From Flavobacteriales bacterium (lineage in GTDB: Bacteria; Bacteroidota; Bacteroidia; Flavobacteriales; Flavobacteriaceae): DNA of 64,000 nucleotides. Of this stretch, positions 38,361 to 47,775 are shown in pieces (position 1 is the first letter of the stretch; the number at the start of each line of letters is the position of its first letter). The stretch lies in the NCBI GenBank assembly GCA_016777325.1, contig JADHRQ010000005.1, positions 1 to 64,000 on the forward strand, in the 5' to 3' direction. The notes under the pieces are model-generated. The model saw nothing but the letters and a program-made list of their open reading frames with translations. It made no database searches and was not told where the DNA came from. The position numbers and the translations under genes were made by a program.

Positions 38361-39509
38361 ATGTTAAGAGAAAATAGAATAATTGGAATATTAGGTGGAG
38401 GACAACTTGGTAAGATGATTCTGGATGTCTCTAACAGATGGGATCTTAAAGTATATGTGCTAGACCCAGACATTAACTGCTCATCTAGTAAATTATGTTC
38501 TAAGTTTTTTAAGGGTGATTTAATGGACTATGATACTGTAGTTGAATTTGGTAAAAATGTTGATTTAATTACTATTGAAATAGAGAATGTTAATGTTGAA
38601 GCATTAAAACTCCTTGAGTCACAAGGAAAAAAAGTTTATCCTCAACCTAATGTAATTGAAATAATTCAAGATAAATCAAAACAAAAGGAGTTCTATAGAA
38701 ATAATGAAATACCTACTTCATTTTTCAAAAGTTGTAATGGAATTGAAGAGGTGAAAAATTTATTAAAGATTGGAAAGATATCTTTTCCTTTTATCTGGAA
38801 AGCATCCAAAATGGGTTATGACGGTTATGGAGTTAATAAAATATCTAATCATAAAGATCTAGAAAAATTAAATGATTGTCATTGTATTATTGAAGATTTG
38901 ATCTCAATAAAAAAAGAACTCTCCGTTATGGTTGCCTCTAGGGAATCAGGAGAGATAGCCAATTACCCTGCAGTTGAAATGGAGTTTAATAAAATATCTA
39001 ATCAGGTAGAATATATTTTATCTCCTGCTCAAATTTCAAATGAATTAAAGATAAAAGCTGAAAAACTTGCTACAATTGTTGCGGAAAAATTTAAAATATT
39101 TGGAATAATTGCTGTTGAAATGTTTTTAACCTCTGACAATGAACTTCTGGTAAATGAAGTTGCCCCAAGACCTCATAATAGTTATCATTTTTCAATTGAA
39201 GGTTCTCATACAAGTCAGTTTGAACAATTTTTAAGAGCAATTTTAGATGTACCGCTAGGAAGTACTGATATTTTAATGAATTCCGTAATGGTTAATTTAG
39301 TTGGCGAAAAAGATTCTAGGGGGATAGTAGCTTACAAAAATTTTGAGCAAATTATTGGTATAGAAGGAGTTAATCCTCATATTTACGGTAAAATTGAAAC
39401 TAAGCCTAATAGGAAAATGGGGCATGTAACTATAATTAACGAAGATATTAGTAAAGCTAAAACATTAGCTAAAAAAATTAAAGAAACTGTAATAATAACA
39501 ACCAAATGA
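38361..39509 (+). CDS. purK: 5-(carboxyamino)imidazole ribonucleotide synthase
   Basis: PurK carboxylates aminoimidazole ribonucleotide to N5-CAIR with ATP and bicarbonate in purine synthesis. The 382-residue ATP-grasp protein has [13 protein letters not shown] at the N-terminus, the [15 protein letters not shown]-binding loop (~residue 150), the Mg-binding [18 protein letters not shown] (~residue 260), and [14 protein letters not shown]. It overlaps purE by ATGA (39506-39509). Confidence 0.95.
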   Translation: MLRENRIIGILGGGQLGKMILDVSNRWDLKVYVLDPDINCSSSKLCSKFFKGDLMDYDTVVEFGKNVDLITIEIENVNVEALKLLESQGKKVYPQPNVIEIIQDKSKQKEFYRNNEIPTSFFKSCNGIEEVKNLLKIGKISFPFIWKASKMGYDGYGVNKISNHKDLEKLNDCHCIIEDLISIKKELSVMVASRESGEIANYPAVEMEFNKISNQVEYILSPAQISNELKIKAEKLATIVAEKFKIFGIIAVEMFLTSDNELLVNEVAPRPHNSYHFSIEGSHTSQFEQFLRAILDVPLGSTDILMNSVMVNLVGEKDSRGIVAYKNFEQIIGIEGVNPHIYGKIETKPNRKMGHVTIINEDISKAKTLAKKIKETVIITTK

Positions 39510-39997
39510 ATAAAGTAGCAATTATAATGGGTAGTAAATCTGACTTAGATGTAATGAGTGAGGCAATTGAAATTTTAAAATCTTTTGGCATTAAAACAGA
39601 ACATGATATTGTTTCAGCTCATAGAACTCCAAATAAAATGATTGAATATGCTACAAATGCCGAATTAAATGGAATAAAAGTTATTATTGCAGGTGCTGGA
39701 GGTGCGGCTCATCTGCCTGGAATGGTAGCCTCAATTACAAGCCTTCCAGTTATTGGTGTTCCTATAAAATCCAGAAATTCAATTGATGGATGGGATTCCA
39801 TCCTCTCAATTCTACAAATGCCAGGTGGTGTTCCAGTTGCAACAGTTGCATTAAATGGATCCAAAAATGCGGGAATTCTTGCAGCACAAATCATTGGATC
39901 TTTTGACTCTGATATTTCAAAAAAGGTAAAAGAATTTAAGAAAGATCTTGAAAATAAAGTTTTAGAGAGTAGTAATGATTTAAAGAAAAAATCCTAG
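39506..39997 (+). CDS. purE: N5-CAIR mutase
   Basis: PurE rearranges N5-carboxyaminoimidazole ribonucleotide to CAIR, the step after PurK. The 163-residue class I protein has [21 protein letters not shown], the active-site SAHRTPNKM (His), [14 protein letters not shown] and [20 protein letters not shown]. Its TAG stop lies in the palindrome CTAG (39994-39997), which also supplies the stop of the rhodanese gene on the - strand. Confidence 0.96.
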   Translation: MNKVAIIMGSKSDLDVMSEAIEILKSFGIKTEHDIVSAHRTPNKMIEYATNAELNGIKVIIAGAGGAAHLPGMVASITSLPVIGVPIKSRNSIDGWDSILSILQMPGGVPVATVALNGSKNAGILAAQIIGSFDSDISKKVKEFKKDLENKVLESSNDLKKKS

Positions 39998-40338
39998 TCT
40001 TTAATCCAGTCTTTATAACCTTTTTTATAATTATATATAACTTTAAACCCTAAAGATTTCATAATATGACTAGCCTTTCTGCTTTTATTACCAGAAGCAC
40101 AATAAATCAAATACTCTCTTTTTTTATCAAGTTTTTCTAGACTATCAATAAACTCTCTTTTTTGAAAGTCTAAATTAAAAGAAGTTTTAATATTTCCTTT
40201 TTTAAATTCTTTGTCTGTTCTAACATCAATTACAGTTACTTCATTATTTAATAAATTCTTAACCTGCTGTTTGTCTATGTCTTGAATAACATAAGATTGA
40301 AAAAAAACTAATAGCGTATAAAAAAAAAGTTTTAACAT
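39994..40338 (-). CDS. Exported single-domain rhodanese-like protein
   Basis: This is a 114-residue protein with a short hydrophobic N-terminal signal ([16 protein letters not shown]), then one rhodanese domain. The entry [11 protein letters not shown] and the active-site loop [12 protein letters not shown] with the catalytic Cys (~residue 89) are present, followed by GYKDWIKD at the end. It is probably periplasmic. The substrate (sulfane sulfur carrier or other) is unknown. It overlaps purE by four bases through a shared palindromic stop. Confidence 0.88.
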   Translation of the reverse strand: MLKLFFYTLLVFFQSYVIQDIDKQQVKNLLNNEVTVIDVRTDKEFKKGNIKTSFNLDFQKREFIDSLEKLDKKREYLIYCASGNKSRKASHIMKSLGFKVIYNYKKGYKDWIKD

Positions 40339-40374
40339 TTAATGAACATTATTATTATTATTTTCAATATTACA

Positions 40375-40382
40375 TATTTTTG
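40375..40382 (+). promoter_or_regulatory. -7 promoter box (TATTTTTG) for gcvP
   Basis: The TAnnTTTG match ends 13 bp before the gcvP ATG. Upstream, at about 40348-40362, lies a short run of ATT triplets. I see no glycine riboswitch in this short spacer. Confidence 0.55.
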
Positions 40383-40395
40383 CTAAAACTTTTAA

Positions 40396-43224
40396 ATGTT
40401 CAAGGAAAACTTTTCGAATAGACATATTGGACCAAACAGTTCTGAGTTAGAAGTTTTACTTAAAGCTATTGGTGTAGAATCTGTTGAAGAACTATTAAAT
40501 CAAACGATTCCTGACAACATTCGTCTTAAGAAAGATTTAGACATCCCAGAGGGTATAAGTGAAATGGAGTTTTTAAAAGAAATTAAAAAACTTTCATATT
40601 TAAATAAAAATTTCAAAACATATATTGGACTGGGGTATCACGATACCTTTACTCCTTCTGTAATTCAAAGAAATATTCTTGAAAATCCGGGATGGTATAC
40701 CGCATACACTCCCTACCAGCCAGAAATTGCTCAGGGAAGACTTGAAGCATTGTTGAACTTTCAAACAATGATTTGCGATTTAACAAAGATGGAAATTGCA
40801 AATGCATCACTATTAGATGAGGGAACTGCTGCTGCTGAAGCTATGATTATGATGTTTAACAATAGATCAAAAAATCAAAAATCAATTGATGAAAGAAAGT
40901 TTTTTGTTGATTCTAATATTCTACCTCAAACACTATCTGTTCTTGAAACTAGGGCTAATCCTCTTAATATTGAATTAATTCTTGGAGACATAATGAATAT
41001 TTCTGAAAATGAGTTTTTTGGATGTATTATCCAATACCCTGGAAGAGAAGGAAATTTAATTGATATTGATAAACTATTATCTAATATTCAAAATGATGAA
41101 TTAAAAATTATTCTTGCAGTTGACTTGATGTTAATGGTAACTGTAGAACCCCCACCGCCAGATAAAATTGATGTAGTAGTTGGCACTACTCAAAGATTTG
41201 GAATACCATTAGGATATGGTGGCCCTCATGCAGCATTTTTTGCAACTAAAGAAAAATATAAAAGAAATATTCCAGGAAGAATTATTGGTGTTACTAAAGA
41301 TATTGATGGAGATCATTCTTTAAGAATGGCTTTACAAACAAGGGAGCAACATATCAAAAGAGATAGAGCTACTTCTAATATTTGTACAGCTCAAGTTTTG
41401 CTTGCAGTTATGGCTGGAATGTATGCTGTATATCATGGTCCTAAGGGATTAAAAAATATCTCAAATTCGATACATTTAAAGGCAGTTTATTTATACAATA
41501 AAATTTCTAGCATTGGGATTCCTGTTAAATATTCTAAATTCTTTGACACTATTACACTTGAATGTAGTACTCAAGAAATAAGTAAAATTGCATTATCAAA
41601 AAATATAAACTTTTGTGAATTAATTGAGAATCAAATCTCTATTTCAGTAAATGAAAAAACAGACATTGAAGATTTAAATAAAATTATATCAGTCTTTGAA
41701 GATTATTTAGGTCAAAAATCAAATAAAATTGATTTTCCAAATAACCCAATGATAGATAATATTAGAAAATCTGAAATTTTAATTCACCCTGTTTTTAACT
41801 CCTACCATTCGGAAACATCTTTAATGAGATATATCAAATCTCTTGAAAATAAAGACTTATCTCTTACTCAATCAATGATTTCCCTTGGATCATGTACAAT
41901 GAAATTAAATGCTGCATCAGAAATGATTCCATTAAGTTGGTCAGAATGGAATTCGATACACCCATTTGTACCTAAAGATCAAGCTGCAGGATATCATAAA
42001 GTTATTAGTAAACTTGAAGCATTTTTATCAGAGATAACAGGCTTTTCGGCTACATCATTACAACCCAACTCTGGTGCACAAGGAGAATATAGTGGTCTGA
42101 TGGTAATAAAATCATATCTGAATAAAATAGGAGAAAGTCATCGAAATATTTGTTTAATTCCTTCTTCAGCTCACGGAACTAATCCTGCATCAGCAATTAT
42201 GGCTGGTTTAAAAGTTGTCGTTATTGGAACAGATGAAAAAGGAAATATAGATATTGAAAATCTTAAAATAAAAGTTGCTGAGCATAAAGATAATTTAGCA
42301 GCTTTAATGATTACTTATCCTTCTACGCATGGAGTATTTGAATCAGAGATTCAATTTATTAATCAGCTTATTCATGATAATGGAGGGCAGGTTTACATGG
42401 ATGGAGCAAATATGAATGCTCAAGTTGGACTTACTAGTCCAAAAATAATTGGCGCAGATGTTTGTCACTTAAATCTTCATAAAACATTTTCAATACCACA
42501 TGGAGGAGGTGGGCCAGGTGTTGGACCAATTTGTGTTGCTGAGCATCTCAAAGACTTTCTACCTTCAAATCCTGTGATTCCAACAGGAGGAAAAGATCAT
42601 ATAAAGGCAATATCCTCTGCACCGTGGGGCTCATCATTGGTTTGTTTAATTTCTTATGGATATATCAGGATGCTAGGAAGATCAGGTATAAAACAATCTA
42701 CAGAGCTTGCCATTGTTAATGCAAATTATATGAAGACTAGACTTGAAAAAAACTTCACAATTCTTTATAGTGGTGAAAATGGAAGATCTGCTCATGAATT
42801 TATAATTGATTGCAGAGAGTTTAAGAAATATGACATAGAGGTTATTGATATTGCTAAAAGATTAATTGATTATGGATTTCATGCACCAACAGTATCATTT
42901 CCAGTGCCAGGAACAATGATGATAGAGCCAACTGAAAGTGAAAATTTAACTGAACTCGATAGATTTTGTGATGCACTTAATTCAATCTATTTAGAGATTA
43001 CATCTAATGATGAATCAGATAGAGAAATGTTGAAAAATTCTCCACATACTCTCAAGATGATAACGTCTAGTAATTGGGACTACAATTACTCTCGAGAAGA
43101 TGCATCATTTCCAAAGAGTTATTTAAAAAATAATAAATTTTGGCCCTCTGTTAGAAGAGTGGATGAAGCATTTGGAGATAGAAATTTAATATGTAGCTGT
43201 CCACCTATCGACAGTTATGAATAA
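40396..43224 (+). CDS. gcvP: Glycine dehydrogenase (decarboxylating), P-protein
   Basis: P-protein is the PLP enzyme of the glycine cleavage system, decarboxylating glycine and passing the aminomethyl group to lipoyl-GcvH. At 942 residues it is the full-length single-chain form with N and C halves. It starts with RHIGPNSSELEVLLKAIG. The N-half has YTPYQPEIAQGRLEALLNFQ, and the C-half carries LGSCTMKLNA and the PLP lysine in NLHKTFSIPHGGGGPGVGP (~residue 695). gcvT and gcvH are not in this window. It has a -7 box at 40375. Confidence 0.97.
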   Translation: MFKENFSNRHIGPNSSELEVLLKAIGVESVEELLNQTIPDNIRLKKDLDIPEGISEMEFLKEIKKLSYLNKNFKTYIGLGYHDTFTPSVIQRNILENPGWYTAYTPYQPEIAQGRLEALLNFQTMICDLTKMEIANASLLDEGTAAAEAMIMMFNNRSKNQKSIDERKFFVDSNILPQTLSVLETRANPLNIELILGDIMNISENEFFGCIIQYPGREGNLIDIDKLLSNIQNDELKIILAVDLMLMVTVEPPPPDKIDVVVGTTQRFGIPLGYGGPHAAFFATKEKYKRNIPGRIIGVTKDIDGDHSLRMALQTREQHIKRDRATSNICTAQVLLAVMAGMYAVYHGPKGLKNISNSIHLKAVYLYNKISSIGIPVKYSKFFDTITLECSTQEISKIALSKNINFCELIENQISISVNEKTDIEDLNKIISVFEDYLGQKSNKIDFPNNPMIDNIRKSEILIHPVFNSYHSETSLMRYIKSLENKDLSLTQSMISLGSCTMKLNAASEMIPLSWSEWNSIHPFVPKDQAAGYHKVISKLEAFLSEITGFSATSLQPNSGAQGEYSGLMVIKSYLNKIGESHRNICLIPSSAHGTNPASAIMAGLKVVVIGTDEKGNIDIENLKIKVAEHKDNLAALMITYPSTHGVFESEIQFINQLIHDNGGQVYMDGANMNAQVGLTSPKIIGADVCHLNLHKTFSIPHGGGGPGVGPICVAEHLKDFLPSNPVIPTGGKDHIKAISSAPWGSSLVCLISYGYIRMLGRSGIKQSTELAIVNANYMKTRLEKNFTILYSGENGRSAHEFIIDCREFKKYDIEVIDIAKRLIDYGFHAPTVSFPVPGTMMIEPTESENLTELDRFCDALNSIYLEITSNDESDREMLKNSPHTLKMITSSNWDYNYSREDASFPKSYLKNNKFWPSVRRVDEAFGDRNLICSCPPIDSYE

Positions 43225-43242
43225 TTTAATTAATTTTACGAA

Positions 43243-44313
43243 ATGAGCTATAAAATTACTGGAACAGGTAGTTGTATTCCAGATATAACAAAAAAAAATA
43301 CCGAGTTTCTTAATAATAGTTTTTTTGATAATCATGGAAATCAAATTCAAAGTTCAAATCCTGATATTATTGAAAAATTTCAATCAATTACTGGTATTGA
43401 TGAAAGAAAGTATGTTTCAGGCAATGTTAAATCTTCTGACCTAGCTGCTATAGCTGCAAAAAAAGCAATTGAAGATTCAAATATTAATCAAGAAACATTA
43501 GATTATATTATTGTTGCTCATAACTTTGGTGATATTTCATGCAATAGTAGCCAAATTAATACATTACCCTCGCTTTCATCTAAAGTTAAAACCATTCTTA
43601 AAATTAAAAATCCAAAGTGTGTTGCTTACGATATTATTTGTGGATGTCCAGGTTGGGTCGAGGGAGTAATTCAAGCAAAATCATTTATTAAGTCTGGAAT
43701 GGCAAAGAAATGTTTAGTTATTGGTAGCGATACTCTATCTAGAGTAACAGATGATAATGATAGAGATTCAATGATTTATGCAGATGGATCTGGAGCAATC
43801 ATACTTGAATATGATAATTCAGATGATTCTGGAATATTATCTCATAATTCTGCAACCTATACATTCGAAGGGGAAAATGATTTTATTTACTATGGATCTT
43901 CTTATAATCCTGAATTAAGTAAAAATTCAAATCAAAAATATATTAAAATGCAAGGAAGAAAAGTTTATGAATTTGCATTAACTAATGTACCTGCAGCAAT
44001 GAAAGATTGCTTTGATCAGTCAAATTGTAAAATTGAAAATCTCAAAAAAATATTTATTCATCAAGCTAATAAAAAAATGGATGAGGCAATTATTAAAAGA
44101 TTCTTCAGACTATATAAAATGTCTCCACCTAAGCATGTTCTTCCTATGAATATTGAAGAATATGGAAATAGTTCTGTTGCTACCATTCCTACCCTTTTTG
44201 ACTTAGTAAAAAAGAGTGATTATAAAGGTCATAAACTTGTTAAAGGAGATCTTATTATGTTTGCAAGTGTTGGTGCAGGAATGAACATCAATGCTATAAC
44301 TTACCAGATATAA
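43243..44313 (+). CDS. 3-oxoacyl-ACP synthase III family protein
   Basis: This 356-residue thiolase-fold enzyme resembles FabH, which condenses acyl-CoA with malonyl-ACP to start fatty-acid chains. The catalytic triad is preserved: Cys in CGCPGWVEG (~residue 130), His in FIHQANKKMD (~residue 272) and Asn in EYGNSSVATIP (~residue 306). It is longer than typical FabH (~320-330) and contains inserts at ~20-45 and ~205-235, so it may be a specialised KAS III paralogue. The chain it starts is unknown. It follows gcvP by 18 bp and is 5 bp from the MlaE-like gene, suggesting a role in membrane lipid supply. Confidence 0.87.
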   Translation: MSYKITGTGSCIPDITKKNTEFLNNSFFDNHGNQIQSSNPDIIEKFQSITGIDERKYVSGNVKSSDLAAIAAKKAIEDSNINQETLDYIIVAHNFGDISCNSSQINTLPSLSSKVKTILKIKNPKCVAYDIICGCPGWVEGVIQAKSFIKSGMAKKCLVIGSDTLSRVTDDNDRDSMIYADGSGAIILEYDNSDDSGILSHNSATYTFEGENDFIYYGSSYNPELSKNSNQKYIKMQGRKVYEFALTNVPAAMKDCFDQSNCKIENLKKIFIHQANKKMDEAIIKRFFRLYKMSPPKHVLPMNIEEYGNSSVATIPTLFDLVKKSDYKGHKLVKGDLIMFASVGAGMNINAITYQI

Positions 44314-44318
44314 TTCTT

Positions 44319-45056
44319 ATGAAATTTTTTTTTCATATTGGAAGATATTTTTTGATGATAAAGTATACGTTCACAAAGTTTACAAAGTGGAGTGTGCTTA
44401 AAAAGTTAATTTTTCAGGAGATCGATGACTTAATAATAGGTTCAATTGGTATAGTGGCTTTTATGTCTTTTCTTATTGGTGGCGTTGTAGCTATTCAAAC
44501 TGCTCTAGCAATAGAAAACCCTTTTCTTCCAGGTAATCTAATTGGTTTTGCAACTAGACAATCTGTAGTATTAGAGTTTGCACCTACACTTATATCAATT
44601 ATTATGGCTGGTAAAGTAGGTTCATTTATAACATCAAGTATTGGAACTATGAGAGTCACAGAACAAATTGATGCACTTGAAGTCATGGGAATAAATTCTT
44701 TTAATTATTTAATATTTCCAAAAATCATATCATTGTTACTTTACCCATTTTTAATAACTCTAGCAATGTTTCTTGGAATTCTGGGAGGGTATGTAGCTAC
44801 TGTTTATGGAGGATTCTCATCCAGCTTTGACTTTATTCAAGGAATTCAACTTGACTTTAAAGTATTTCATATAATTTACACCTATATAAAAACAATTTTA
44901 TTTGCATTTGTTTTGGCTACCATTCCTTCATATCATGGTTTCTTCATGAAGGGCGGTGCATTAGAGGTTGGTAAGGCAAGTAATATTTCTTTTGTTTGGA
45001 CTAGTAGTGTAATTATCATAATTAATTTTATTGTAACACAACTTTTATTAGCTTAA
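44319..45056 (+). CDS. mlaE: MlaE-family lipid ABC transporter permease
   Basis: This is a 245-residue integral membrane protein with about five to six hydrophobic segments, matching the MlaE/YrbE permease of ABC phospholipid importers and exporters. Conserved features include GGVVAIQTALAIENPFLPGN, MAGKVGSFITSSIGTMRVTEQIDALEVMGI (two adjoining blocks, the diagnostic EQIDALEVMG) and the C-terminal EVGKAS. It would move lipids between the inner and outer membranes together with the ATPase encoded next. The ATPase start overlaps the stop by one base (TAATG). No MCE-domain (MlaD-like) gene is adjacent. Confidence 0.92.
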   Translation: MKFFFHIGRYFLMIKYTFTKFTKWSVLKKLIFQEIDDLIIGSIGIVAFMSFLIGGVVAIQTALAIENPFLPGNLIGFATRQSVVLEFAPTLISIIMAGKVGSFITSSIGTMRVTEQIDALEVMGINSFNYLIFPKIISLLLYPFLITLAMFLGILGGYVATVYGGFSSSFDFIQGIQLDFKVFHIIYTYIKTILFAFVLATIPSYHGFFMKGGALEVGKASNISFVWTSSVIIIINFIVTQLLLA

Positions 45057-45817
45057 TGATAACTGTAAATAAAATATCAAAATCATTTGATGGTGTCAAA
45101 ATAATTGATGATATATCAGCAGTTTTTGATAAAGGCAAAACCAACTTAATTATTGGCCAGAGTGGGTCGGGTAAAACTGTATTAATGAAATGTCTATTAG
45201 GCCTTTTGGATCTTGATAATGGTGAAATTTTATATGCTGGGAAAAAATTTCAAAAGGATAATATTTCAACTATCTCAAATTTAAGAAAACAGATAGGAAT
45301 GGTTTTTCAAGGAAGTGCTCTTTTTGATTCTATGAGCGTTTTGGATAACATCATTTTTCCACTAAGAATGTTTTCAGATAAAACTGACTCTGAAATGATT
45401 AGTAGAGCAAAAGAGGTAATCAAACGTGTTGATCTTAAAGATGTAGACAGTAAATTTCCATCTGAGATTTCTGGAGGTATGAAAAAAAGAGTTGCAATTG
45501 CTCGGGCTATTGTATTAAATCCTAAATATTTATTTTGTGATGAACCTAATTCAGGTCTAGATCCTAAAACCGCTATTATTATTGATAAGTTAATTCAAGA
45601 AATTACCGTTGAATATGATATTACTACAGTAATTAATACACATGACATGAATTCAGTAATGGAAATTGGTGATAAAATCATTTTTTTAATAGGAGGAAAA
45701 AAAATATGGGAGGGTTCAAAACATGAAATTTTAAATACTGATGACAAAATGATTAATGACTTTGTTTATTCTTCAGAATTATTCAAAAAAGTTAAACTTA
45801 CACAACAAAAAAGCTAG
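45056..45817 (+). CDS. mlaF: MlaF-type ABC transporter ATP-binding protein
   Basis: The 253-residue ABC ATPase pairs with the preceding MlaE. Walker A is IIGQSGSGKTVLMKCLLG (~residue 32). The Q-loop is MVFQGSALFDSMSVLDNI, the signature is EISGGMKKRVAIARAIV (ISGGM, typical of the Mla group), Walker B is YLFCDEPNSGLDP, and the switch His is INTHDMNS. Its TAG stop overlaps that of the SDR gene on the other strand through a shared CTAG. Confidence 0.93.
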   Translation: MITVNKISKSFDGVKIIDDISAVFDKGKTNLIIGQSGSGKTVLMKCLLGLLDLDNGEILYAGKKFQKDNISTISNLRKQIGMVFQGSALFDSMSVLDNIIFPLRMFSDKTDSEMISRAKEVIKRVDLKDVDSKFPSEISGGMKKRVAIARAIVLNPKYLFCDEPNSGLDPKTAIIIDKLIQEITVEYDITTVINTHDMNSVMEIGDKIIFLIGGKKIWEGSKHEILNTDDKMINDFVYSSELFKKVKLTQQKS

Positions 45818-46485
45818 GGATTTGAGTTAGATACTGAAATAAGCTTTCCATTAAACAGATTACTGCCATTTAGTGCAAAATCAATAATATATTTTGCCAT
45901 TTCTTCAGGCTTAGTATCTGCATTATAATCTGGAAAGGCTTCCTTTAACATTTTTGTTTGAACTGCTCCAAGAGCTAACACATTAAATGAAGGACCATCA
46001 GAATATTCTTCAGCTAGAACTTCTGTTAAAGCAATAACAGCAGCTTTACTACTAGAGTAGACGGCTAAGCCTGGAAATTTCTTTGAACCGTTCACCCCTC
46101 CTATACTACTAATATTAATTACATGACCAATTTTAGTAATAAAGGGAATAAGCGACCTAGTAATTTCTGCTAACCCAAATACATTTACATCGAATGTATC
46201 TTTAAATGATTTATATGAAGTTTCACTAAATAATTCATTACTCAAGTATCCAGCATTATTTATAAGAATATCTATTTTAATTTTTCTTTTTCTTAAATCT
46301 TCAACAAAAGCATTTATACTTTTTTTATCAGTTATATCAACTGAGTAAGATAATATTCCATCAATTTTTGATAAAGGTTTAATGTTTCTTGAAACGGAGA
46401 TTACATTATATCTAAGCTTTGCAGCTTGAGCACAAATTTCGTAGCCAATTCCTGAGCTAGTTCCAGTTACAACTATAGTCTTCAT
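45814..46485 (-). CDS. Short-chain dehydrogenase/reductase
   Basis: This is a 223-residue classical SDR with the NAD(P)-binding GTSSGIGYEICAQA at the N-terminus, NNAGY, and the catalytic Ser (NISSIGG) and Tyr-x3-Lys (YSSSKAA). The substrate is not deducible. The protein is short for the family at its C-terminus but keeps all catalytic elements. It overlaps pdhC by one base, so it appears to be the third gene of the pdhA-pdhC operon. Confidence 0.9.
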   Translation of the reverse strand: MKTIVVTGTSSGIGYEICAQAAKLRYNVISVSRNIKPLSKIDGILSYSVDITDKKSINAFVEDLRKRKIKIDILINNAGYLSNELFSETSYKSFKDTFDVNVFGLAEITRSLIPFITKIGHVINISSIGGVNGSKKFPGLAVYSSSKAAVIALTEVLAEEYSDGPSFNVLALGAVQTKMLKEAFPDYNADTKPEEMAKYIIDFALNGSNLFNGKLISVSNSNP

Positions 46486-47774
46486 TAAATTAGTATTGAA
46501 ACAGGGTTTTCGATATATTCTTTTAAAGTCTTTAAGAATAAAGATCCTGTTGCACCATCAACTGTTCTGTGATCACATGCTAATGTTAGCTTCATAGTAT
46601 TTCCGGCAACAACCTCATTATTCTTTATTATAGGTTTTTGAACTATTGCACCTATAGAAAGAATTGCAGAATTTGGTTGATTAATAATAGAAGTGAAACT
46701 TTCAATTCCAAACATACCAAGATTTGAAATTGTAAATGTGCTTCCTTCTATTTCCGCAGGAGTTAATTTTTTATTTTTTGCACGTTCAGCAAAATCTTTT
46801 ATCTCAGAATTAATTTGTGGTAAATCTTTTGAGTTGGCAAACTTAACAATTGGAACTATTAATCCATCATCAACAGCAACTGCAACTCCAAGATGAACAT
46901 GTTCATTAAAAATAATTTTATCATCATACCATCTTGAATTAACCTTAGGATGTTTCGCCAACGATAATGATACAGCCTTTGCGATTATATCATTGAAAGA
47001 AATTTTAATGTTTTGAGTTTGAATAAATTGCTTTCTAAATGAAATCATATTATCCATTTCTAGTTCAATATTTAGATAATAATGAGGTGCTGAGAATTTA
47101 GAATCTGAAAGTCTTTTAGCAATTGCCTTTCTCATTGTTGAGTTTTGAATCTCATAAAATGACTCTTTTAACTGAGGGCTAGGTTGAGAGAATTGAGAAT
47201 AATTTGATGGTTTGAATGAATCAATATCTCTTTTTATTACTCTTCCATTATCACCAGTACCCTTAACTGAAGAAATATCTATTCCTTTTTCTTTAGCTAA
47301 CCTTTTAGCTAATGGTGAGACAAGTATTCTATCACTTGGTTTATTATTTGAAACTGGCTTTGACTCCTCCTTAACTTCTGGCTTTGGATCCTCCTTGACT
47401 TCTGGCTTTGGATCCTCCTTGACTTCTGGCTTTGGATCCTCCTTGACTTCTGGCTTTGGATCCTCCTTGACTTCTGGCTTTGGATCCTCCTTGACTTTTA
47501 AATCAGCATTTTTAAGAAATGAAGAAATATCTTCACCTTTTGAACCAATAATAGCAATTATACTATCTACAGGAGCAGTTGACCCTTCGTCAATCCCAAT
47601 ATGAAGTAGAGTACCATCATGAAATGATTCAAATTCCATAGTAGCTTTGTCAGTTTCAATTTCAGCTAAAATCTCTCCTTCTTTAACTGTATCGCCTACT
47701 TTCTTAAACCATTTAGCAAGAGTTCCCTCTTCCATAGTATCACTCAATCTTGGCATATTTATTACTTCAGCCAT
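46485..47774 (-). CDS. pdhC: Pyruvate dehydrogenase E2, dihydrolipoamide acetyltransferase
   Basis: E2 transfers acetyl from lipoate to CoA in the pyruvate dehydrogenase core. In 429 residues there is one lipoyl domain (~1-78, lipoyl-Lys in ETDKATMEFES). A linker of five KEDPKPEV repeats (~95-134) follows, then an E3-binding domain (~150-185, SPLAKRLAKEKGID), and a catalytic domain with the active-site DHRTVDGATGSLFL near the C-terminus. Flavobacterial E2 proteins often have two lipoyl domains; here there is one and the linker is expanded by an eight-residue repeat. It lies 1 bp after pdhA. Confidence 0.95.
   Translation of the reverse strand: MAEVINMPRLSDTMEEGTLAKWFKKVGDTVKEGEILAEIETDKATMEFESFHDGTLLHIGIDEGSTAPVDSIIAIIGSKGEDISSFLKNADLKVKEDPKPEVKEDPKPEVKEDPKPEVKEDPKPEVKEDPKPEVKEESKPVSNNKPSDRILVSPLAKRLAKEKGIDISSVKGTGDNGRVIKRDIDSFKPSNYSQFSQPSPQLKESFYEIQNSTMRKAIAKRLSDSKFSAPHYYLNIELEMDNMISFRKQFIQTQNIKISFNDIIAKAVSLSLAKHPKVNSRWYDDKIIFNEHVHLGVAVAVDDGLIVPIVKFANSKDLPQINSEIKDFAERAKNKKLTPAEIEGSTFTISNLGMFGIESFTSIINQPNSAILSIGAIVQKPIIKNNEVVAGNTMKLTLACDHRTVDGATGSLFLKTLKEYIENPVSILI
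47373..47492 (-). repeat. Five tandem 24-bp repeats coding the PdhC linker
   Basis: Five 24-bp units encode KEDPKPEV in tandem. The units are identical at DNA level except for one synonymous change at the 3' copy (GTT for GTC). A sixth degenerate unit (KEESKPVS) follows at 47349-47372. Near-identity suggests recent expansion by slippage. The + strand open frame across the array is only a by-product. Confidence 0.9.
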
Positions 47775-47775
47775 A

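Noticed and set aside
40339-40395. Possible glycine riboswitch before gcvP
   Set aside because: The spacer is only 57 bp and AT-rich, with a -7 box and ATT triplets; there is no room for an aptamer.
47373-47492. Tandem repeats as a possible CRISPR array
   Set aside because: The 24-bp units are directly adjacent without spacers and lie in frame inside pdhC.
47212-47604. Open frame on the + strand with repeated GFGSSLTS units
   Set aside because: It is the antisense image of the PdhC linker repeats; the - strand frame is part of a clear E2 protein.
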